In this document: in pieces, positions 59,882-64,000 of the stretch
How the letters are laid out: each line of letters begins with the position of its first letter
Position numbering within the stretch: position 1 is the stretch's first letter
Source: Egaibacter danicus
GTDB lineage: Bacteria > Pseudomonadota > Gammaproteobacteria > Burkholderiales > Burkholderiaceae_C
Assembly: GCA_016707075.1 (NCBI GenBank)
Contig: JADJII010000005.1
Span: 1-64,000 of the forward strand
Direction: 5' to 3'
Length of the DNA: 64,000 nucleotides
Notes under the pieces: generated by a model
What the model saw: the letters and a program-made list of their open reading frames with translations, nothing else
Told to the model about the DNA's origin: nothing
Databases searched by the model: none
Position numbers and translations under genes: made by a program

Positions 59882-60829
59882 ATGCGTTCGTTTTCTTCAA
59901 TTCGTTTCTCAGCCGTGCTGCTGATGTTCTGGGTGACGGTGATGTCGCCGGGGCAGGTGCGTGCTCAAGGGGAGTCTGAAGTGTCAGAAAGCACGCTGGC
60001 TTCCATCTTGCGGAAAGAAGCCATCGCCTACGAGAATGGTGAAGGCGTGCCTCGTGACCTTGTTCTTGCTGCTACCCTGTACTGCAAAAGTGCGCGCTTG
60101 GGTGACCCGGAAGCGCAGTACAACCTGGGGTGGATGTATGCCAATGGCCGCGGCCCTGAGCGCAATGATGTTGCGGCAGCCTTCTTCTTCCACGCTGCCG
60201 CAGAGCAGGGGCTAGAGGCTGCGAAACGCATGTTGAGCAGGGTGGGTGGTCCTACATCAGAGGTGCCCGAGTGCATGCGCGAACCTGCTCCGCGTTCCGC
60301 TGCGCCAGAGGCTGTGGCAAGGCGCCTGCCACCAACTCCCGCGAAACCACCCGTTGACTATGCGGCTATCGCGCCCAGGAACATTTTTGACCTCGTGATG
60401 AAAATGGCACCCCAGTTCAAGGTGGAGCCCCAACTCGCATTGGCAATCATTGCTGCTGAATCCAATTTCGATAGCTTGGCGTTGTCACCCAAGAACGCAA
60501 GAGGGCTGATGCAGCTCATTCCGGAAACCAGCGAACGCTTCAATGTCAGGAATGCATTCGATCCGGCCCAGAATATCCGTGGTGGCCTCACTTATCTTCG
60601 TTGGCTGCTGGCCTATTTTGAGGGTGATGTGGCGCTGGTCGCCGCCGCCTACAACTCGGGAGAAGGTACCGTTGAGCGTTATCGTGGCGTTCCACCTTAC
60701 CTGGAGACACGTGCCTATGTGCAACGCATTCTCAAGTCAGTGGGATCCAGAGCACATCCCTTTGATGAAGCGGTGACTCGCCCTTCAGCGTCGTTACCCT
60801 TGATCAGGGTTTCCTGGCGTGCGAAGTAA
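59882..60829 (+). CDS. Sel1-repeat lytic transglycosylase (SLT domain)
   Basis: A 315-residue exported protein combining Sel1-like repeats (about 55-115, NLGWMYANGRGPERNDVAAA) and a C-terminal SLT lysozyme-like domain (about 165-290: ALAIIAAESNFDSLALSPKN with the catalytic Glu, then GLMQLIPETSERF and AAYNSGEGTVERY). It cleaves peptidoglycan; Sel1-SLT proteins of this type are often tied to secretion systems or type IV pili. The signal peptide ends near VRAQG. Start ATG 59882. Confidence 0.9.
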   Translation: MRSFSSIRFSAVLLMFWVTVMSPGQVRAQGESEVSESTLASILRKEAIAYENGEGVPRDLVLAATLYCKSARLGDPEAQYNLGWMYANGRGPERNDVAAAFFFHAAAEQGLEAAKRMLSRVGGPTSEVPECMREPAPRSAAPEAVARRLPPTPAKPPVDYAAIAPRNIFDLVMKMAPQFKVEPQLALAIIAAESNFDSLALSPKNARGLMQLIPETSERFNVRNAFDPAQNIRGGLTYLRWLLAYFEGDVALVAAAYNSGEGTVERYRGVPPYLETRAYVQRILKSVGSRAHPFDEAVTRPSASLPLIRVSWRAK

Positions 60830-60834
60830 GTTCG

Positions 60835-61167
60835 TCAGTTCGTATTGCCGCCAAATCTGCTCTCCGCCTGTTTGCGGAGCTCTGAAGGCGTGGTGCCCTT
60901 GACATAACAGATGTTGGTGATGGTCATCACGTCGAACTGACCGCCTTTGGTGGCAATGTCAGTCGTCACACGTTGACGCAACACGCCTTCTTCCAGCGTG
61001 ACCCATTTGAGGGTGATGCCGGGATTGGCAGCTTCAAATGCCTTGCTGTGTTTTTGCATTTCGATCATGTGACCGTTGTTCACGGTGGCAATGACGAGTT
61101 CCGTTGCAGAGTGGGCCATTCCGGCGATCAGGCCAAAGGCCAGTGCCAGCGATGCTTTTAGTTTCAT
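60835..61167 (-). pseudogene. truncated sugar/polyol ABC substrate-binding protein
   Basis: The first 85 residues match the start of sorbitol/mannitol-type periplasmic binding proteins: a signal peptide (ending AHS), then ATELVIATVNNGHMIEMQKH and VTTDIATKGGQFDVMTI. After that similarity stops and 25 unrelated residues (ending SRFGGNTN) lead to a stop. A normal protein has about 430 residues, so this is a remnant; no permease or ATPase genes follow. The start and leader look intact, so it may still be expressed and exported as a short peptide. Confidence 0.8.
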
Positions 61168-61469
61168 GAATCTGTCTCCTTATGTGGTTTCGGGTAAGAA
61201 GCCGATGTCAGCAGCTCATCGACAGGCGTGAATATAGGATTCGACCGATCTCCATCTTGATACTCTTGCGGCAAAAAGATGTACTTTCATGCGACATATA
61301 GTCAGGGTTTTCCTATATGTGCGGAATATCGTATTGATCTTGAGTGTGAGGTGAAAGATTGGTGCACTCTGGTAAGCGCAGCACCCGCTTTACCCGGATT
61401 CGATCCGTACCTGACATGTAACTGCATTTCTGCCAAAATGCGAAACTAAATTACATGGAGACAATGCTC
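61168..61469. other. 302-bp divergent region with palindromic operator
   Basis: Between the binding-protein remnant and pyk. A perfect 8-bp inverted repeat ACATATAG (61294-61301) / CTATATGT (61313-61320) with 11-nt spacer could be the operator of the lost sugar-transport operon. No RNA gene is seen. Confidence 0.5.
61294..61320 (-). promoter_or_regulatory. candidate operator of the remnant sugar operon
   Basis: ACATATAG-N11-CTATATGT, about 130 bp upstream of the truncated binding-protein start. The 19-bp centre-to-centre arrangement suits a dimeric regulator; no regulator gene is present in the window. Confidence 0.4.
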
Positions 61470-62903
61470 ATGCCCCGTCGCGCCACCAAAATCGTTGCCA
61501 CCCTAGGCCCAGCCTCCAGCGACCCCGCATTGCTGGAACAAATGATCCGCTCAGGTGTCAACGTGGTGCGGCTGAATTTCAGCCATGGCAAGGCGCAAGA
61601 CCACATTGACCGCGCCAGGCTGGTTCGCGAAGCGTCCCACCGGGCTGGCCGCGAAGTGGCCATCATGGCCGATCTGCAGGGCCCCAAGATCCGGGTTGGC
61701 AAGTTCGCGGAAGGCAAAGTCATGCTGGTGCCGGGCGAGAAATTCGTCCTGGACGCCGCACGGACCGAGTTGGGTGATGTCCACGCTGTCGGGCTGGACT
61801 ACAAACCCCTGCCGCGCGAGGTCAAACCCGGCGACATACTGCTGCTCAACGACGGATTGATCGTGATCGTGGTGGATTCCGTTGTAGGTGAGGCCGTGCA
61901 TACCACCGTCAGAATGGGTGGTGAATTGTCCAACAACAAGGGTATCAACAAGCAGGGCGGTGGACTCACTGCGCCTGCGTTGACGGCCAAGGACATGGAG
62001 GACATCAAGACGGCGATGGCCTTCCAGGCTGATTATGTGGCGGTGAGCTTTCCGCAGAATGCCACGGACATGGAGATGGCCCGTCAGCTCTGCAATGTGG
62101 CCGCAGAACAATACAACCACAAGCCGCACCTGATCGCCAAGATTGAGCGCGCCGAGGCCATTCCCAAACTACTGGAAATTATTTTGGCCAGCGACGGCAT
62201 CATGGTGGCGCGAGGTGATCTGGCCATTGAAGTGGGCAACGCAGCCGTCCCTGCCCTGCAGAAGCGCATGATCAAACTGGCGCGCGAGCACGACCGCGTG
62301 GTGATCACGGCCACTCACATGATGGAGTCCATGATCAGCAACCCGGTGCCAACCCGGGCCGAGGTGAGCGACGTGGCCAATGCCGTGCTGGATGGCACTG
62401 ATGCGGTGATGCTCTCAGCGGAAACTGCCGCTGGCAAGTACCCGCTGGAGACGGTGGTAGAGATGGCCAAGATTTGTCATGCTGCCGAGAACGCTGAGGA
62501 TGTTGAGCTTGACGGCGACTTCACCGGCCAGAAGTTTGATCGCATCGACCAGTCCATCGCTATGGGCGCACTGTTCACGGCACACCACCTGGGTGCAAAG
62601 GCCATTGTTGCGCTGACGGACAGCGGCTCCACCGCACTGTGGATGAGTCGCCACCGGATCAACGTACCTATTTATGCACTCACGTCAAAAGTAGCGACCC
62701 AGCGAAAAATGACCCTGTACCGCAATGTGCGTCCGCTCCTGCTGGATTCCAGTGGTGACCGTGATACGGCCCTCAAGCAGGCGGAAGGCCACCTGAAGAA
62801 GTTTGGCATCGTTCAAGGCGGCGATGTGTACGCCATCACCTGTGGCGAACCCATGGGCGCGCCGGGTGGTACCAACATGCTCAAGATCTGCCGCGTGGTC
62901 TGA
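61470..62903 (+). CDS. pyk: pyruvate kinase
   Basis: Pyk makes pyruvate and ATP from phosphoenolpyruvate. The 477-residue protein has RSGVNVVRLNFSHG (about 30-43), the active-site signature MVARGDLAIEVG (about 246-257) and TATHMMESMISNP, and a regulatory C-domain (about 350-475). ATG 61470 (MPRRATKIVATLG) is chosen, with GGAG 9 nt upstream; ATG 61455 and 61464 are alternatives. The 3' end overlaps the PAP2 gene by 23 bp. Confidence 0.96.
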   Translation: MPRRATKIVATLGPASSDPALLEQMIRSGVNVVRLNFSHGKAQDHIDRARLVREASHRAGREVAIMADLQGPKIRVGKFAEGKVMLVPGEKFVLDAARTELGDVHAVGLDYKPLPREVKPGDILLLNDGLIVIVVDSVVGEAVHTTVRMGGELSNNKGINKQGGGLTAPALTAKDMEDIKTAMAFQADYVAVSFPQNATDMEMARQLCNVAAEQYNHKPHLIAKIERAEAIPKLLEIILASDGIMVARGDLAIEVGNAAVPALQKRMIKLAREHDRVVITATHMMESMISNPVPTRAEVSDVANAVLDGTDAVMLSAETAAGKYPLETVVEMAKICHAAENAEDVELDGDFTGQKFDRIDQSIAMGALFTAHHLGAKAIVALTDSGSTALWMSRHRINVPIYALTSKVATQRKMTLYRNVRPLLLDSSGDRDTALKQAEGHLKKFGIVQGGDVYAITCGEPMGAPGGTNMLKICRVV

Positions 62904-63591
62904 ACACCGGAAGCAACAGCATGCCGTGCTGCATGACGGCTTGCTGAAGGCCCCATGCCAGTGCGGCCGTTGTCCAGCACACCCATGCCGTCCAGAGTGT
63001 GTGGCTCATGAAATGAGCTCCGCGTAGTTGCTGCGTCAGTCCCAGCATCAGGCCGGCCGCCATAACCCCCAAAAGCCAGGCCCGCGCAACGCGCGGCGCT
63101 TTGTCCTGCAGCCAGAAATAGCCTGCGACAAATGCGAAACCTGCAGAGGCATGGCCAGCGGGGAAGCAGCGGCCGCCACCCCCATCGGTCACACCAAACG
63201 CCCAATGGGTAACGTAATGGGCCGCCCCGCCAAACTCTGCAAGATCCCAGGGGCAGCTCGTGTGGCTGGCACTCTTCAAGGCCGAGACCGCCAGTAGCGC
63301 CAGCAAGGTTCCTGAAACCAGGCCTGCACGCTCACCACGGCTGAGTTGTCGCAGGGCACCAACGGGCCACCAGATAGCGAGAATCAGCGCAAACATCAAC
63401 ACCCAACTCAGGCGGCGCGCATCCTCATGCAGCACGGTGGACAGCAGCCAACTCTCCCGCAAAGGAAAGCCGAGTGAGGATCCCGAAAGCCTCGCCAGTG
63501 GCAAATCCAGCGCGAGTGCGTCCCAAGCCAGCACCAGCAGCAGTGCGCTGAACGTCCAGATGGCAAGGCGAAGATGGCGATTGACGGGCAT
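62881..63591 (-). CDS. PAP2 family membrane phosphatase
   Basis: A 236-residue membrane phosphatase of the type-2 phosphatidic-acid-phosphatase family. The three active-site motifs are KSASHTSCPW (variant KxxxxxxRP position), CFPAGHASAGFA (PSGH-type) and RGAHFMSHTLWT (SRxxxxxHxxxD-type, the last acidic residue changed). Five or six membrane segments are seen. Homologues act on undecaprenyl pyrophosphate or on lipid A (LpxE/LpxT-like). A PmrA-type box 56 bp upstream, as for eptA, favours a lipid A role here. Confidence 0.85.
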   Translation of the reverse strand: MPVNRHLRLAIWTFSALLLVLAWDALALDLPLARLSGSSLGFPLRESWLLSTVLHEDARRLSWVLMFALILAIWWPVGALRQLSRGERAGLVSGTLLALLAVSALKSASHTSCPWDLAEFGGAAHYVTHWAFGVTDGGGGRCFPAGHASAGFAFVAGYFWLQDKAPRVARAWLLGVMAAGLMLGLTQQLRGAHFMSHTLWTAWVCWTTAALAWGLQQAVMQHGMLLLPVFRPRGRS

Positions 63592-63852
63592 TTAACCGGA
63601 TCGAGTGGCTGTGCAGGTAGTCACACCGGCAGGTTAGGCCAGGCACCTTAAGGCAGGATTAACGTGTGCCTGTCCGCAAAGGCGAAGCCATCGCTGCAGG
63701 GTTGGCGGATCAGTGAGGATTCGGTGGGTTTCGTGACTTATTTGCGATCGCATCGAAGCGGGTACGAGCCTCTTGTGGAGCCGTCGGCGCTAGAATTCGC
63801 CCATTCGGTACTCAGTTACCAAGCGGTTACCAACTTCCCTGAGGATCTCAAA
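63592..63852. other. 261-bp region upstream of fba and the PAP2 gene
   Basis: Holds the PmrA-type box toward the PAP2 gene (63647-63663), a TAGAAT (63791-63796) as possible -10 for fba, and an 8-bp direct repeat GTTACCAA at 63815 and 63826 (11-bp period) before the fba ribosome-binding site GAGGA. Confidence 0.5.
63647..63663 (-). promoter_or_regulatory. PmrA/QseB-type box upstream of the PAP2 gene
   Basis: Minus strand GTTAAT-CCTGC-CTTAAG: two TTAAK half-sites 11 bp apart, oriented toward the PAP2 gene 56 bp away. Same layout as the site before eptA. Confidence 0.55.
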
Positions 63853-64000
63853 ATGGCACTCGTTTCGATGCGCGAGCTGCTGGACCATGCAGCCGTCAAC
63901 GGCTACGGCATTCCAGCCTTCAACGTGAACAACCTGGAGCAGGTGCAAGCCGTGATGGAGGCGGCCAAGGAAGTCGGCGCCCCGGTCATCCTGCAGGCCA
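63853..64000 (+). CDS. fba: class II fructose-bisphosphate aldolase (partial)
   Basis: Only the first 49 residues are inside the window. MALVSMRELLDHAAVNGYGI and PAFNVNNLEQVQAVMEAAKE are the standard start of class II (zinc) aldolases, which split fructose-1,6-bisphosphate; the zinc ligands lie beyond the edge. ATG 63853 has GAGGA about 8-9 nt upstream. pgk, pyk and fba together in this order are typical of Burkholderiales. Confidence 0.93.
   Translation, partial: MALVSMRELLDHAAVNGYGIPAFNVNNLEQVQAVMEAAKEVGAPVILQA

Noticed and set aside
60835..60920. Insertion-sequence end replacing the 3' part of the binding-protein gene
   Set aside because: The 25 unrelated residues and the downstream DNA show no terminal inverted repeat, target duplication or transposase remnant that I can recognise; a simple deletion joint is more economical.
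63744..63751. GCGATCGC, like the cyanobacterial HIP1 element
   Set aside because: Only one copy is noticed upstream of fba, and the organism is clearly betaproteobacterial; a chance GC-rich palindrome is enough.

Overview
This 64-kb window reads as ordinary chromosome of a betaproteobacterium, most likely Comamonadaceae (Rhodoferax/Polaromonas-like). Reasons: high GC, tight operons with ATGA/TTGA/GTGA overlaps, the orders yajC-secD-secF, dprA-smg, def-fmt and pgk-pyk-fba, a TfpX-type pilin accessory gene, a DUF1631 gene, and a family of about 70-bp interspersed repeats I associate with Comamonadaceae. The genus is inference. I see no rRNA, tRNA, CRISPR array, intact insertion sequence or prophage.

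Layout. 0-2 kb: two tandem PglL/Wzy-type glycan polymerase/ligase genes, the first cut by the window edge. 2-10 kb: moaC, a type IV pilin accessory gene, an M48 protease with TPR-like tail, small membrane genes, terC, a DUF3717-DUF1289 fusion, yaeQ, purB and a GST. 10-18.6 kb: an eight-gene minus-strand operon (FAD oxidoreductase, DUF1365, CFA-type methyltransferase, chalcone-isomerase-like, MFS, DUF3833 lipoprotein, SDR, NTF2-like) that looks like membrane-lipid modification, divergent from a frameshifted acyl-ACP-desaturase-like gene. 18.6-34.3 kb: a degenerate HD-GYP protein, glnE, yhdP, a nitrilase, a histidine kinase and separated response regulator, a low-GC orphan gene, a thioesterase, a DUF1569 protein and mltA. 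34.3-40.3 kb: a seven-gene minus-strand operon of exported proteins: pilin-like subunits, a PapD-like chaperone and a beta-barrel protein. This is the best candidate here for an undescribed surface or secretion system. 40.5-56.6 kb: an Lrp regulator and fused indolepyruvate oxidoreductase, Sec accessory genes, dprA-smg, a LysM protein, def-fmt and azlCD. 56.7-64 kb: eptA, pgk, a Sel1-transglycosylase, a truncated sugar-binding-protein remnant, pyk, a PAP2 phosphatase and the start of fba.

Four themes cut across the window. (1) Ten copies of one repeat family lie between or inside genes; in three exported proteins the repeat encodes much of the signal peptide, and in moaC, dprA and fmt it encodes internal protein segments. 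(2) Five genes (desaturase-like, yhdP, nitrilase, response regulator, beta-barrel) each carry one apparent single-base deletion, two of them in homopolymers, so sequencing error is at least as likely as decay. (3) eptA and the PAP2 gene, both potential lipid A modifiers, each have an upstream TTAAK-N6-TTAAK site of PmrA/QseB type oriented toward the gene. (4) The first pilin-like gene of the surface operon is followed by a strong intrinsic terminator, a typical way to express a major subunit above the assembly genes.
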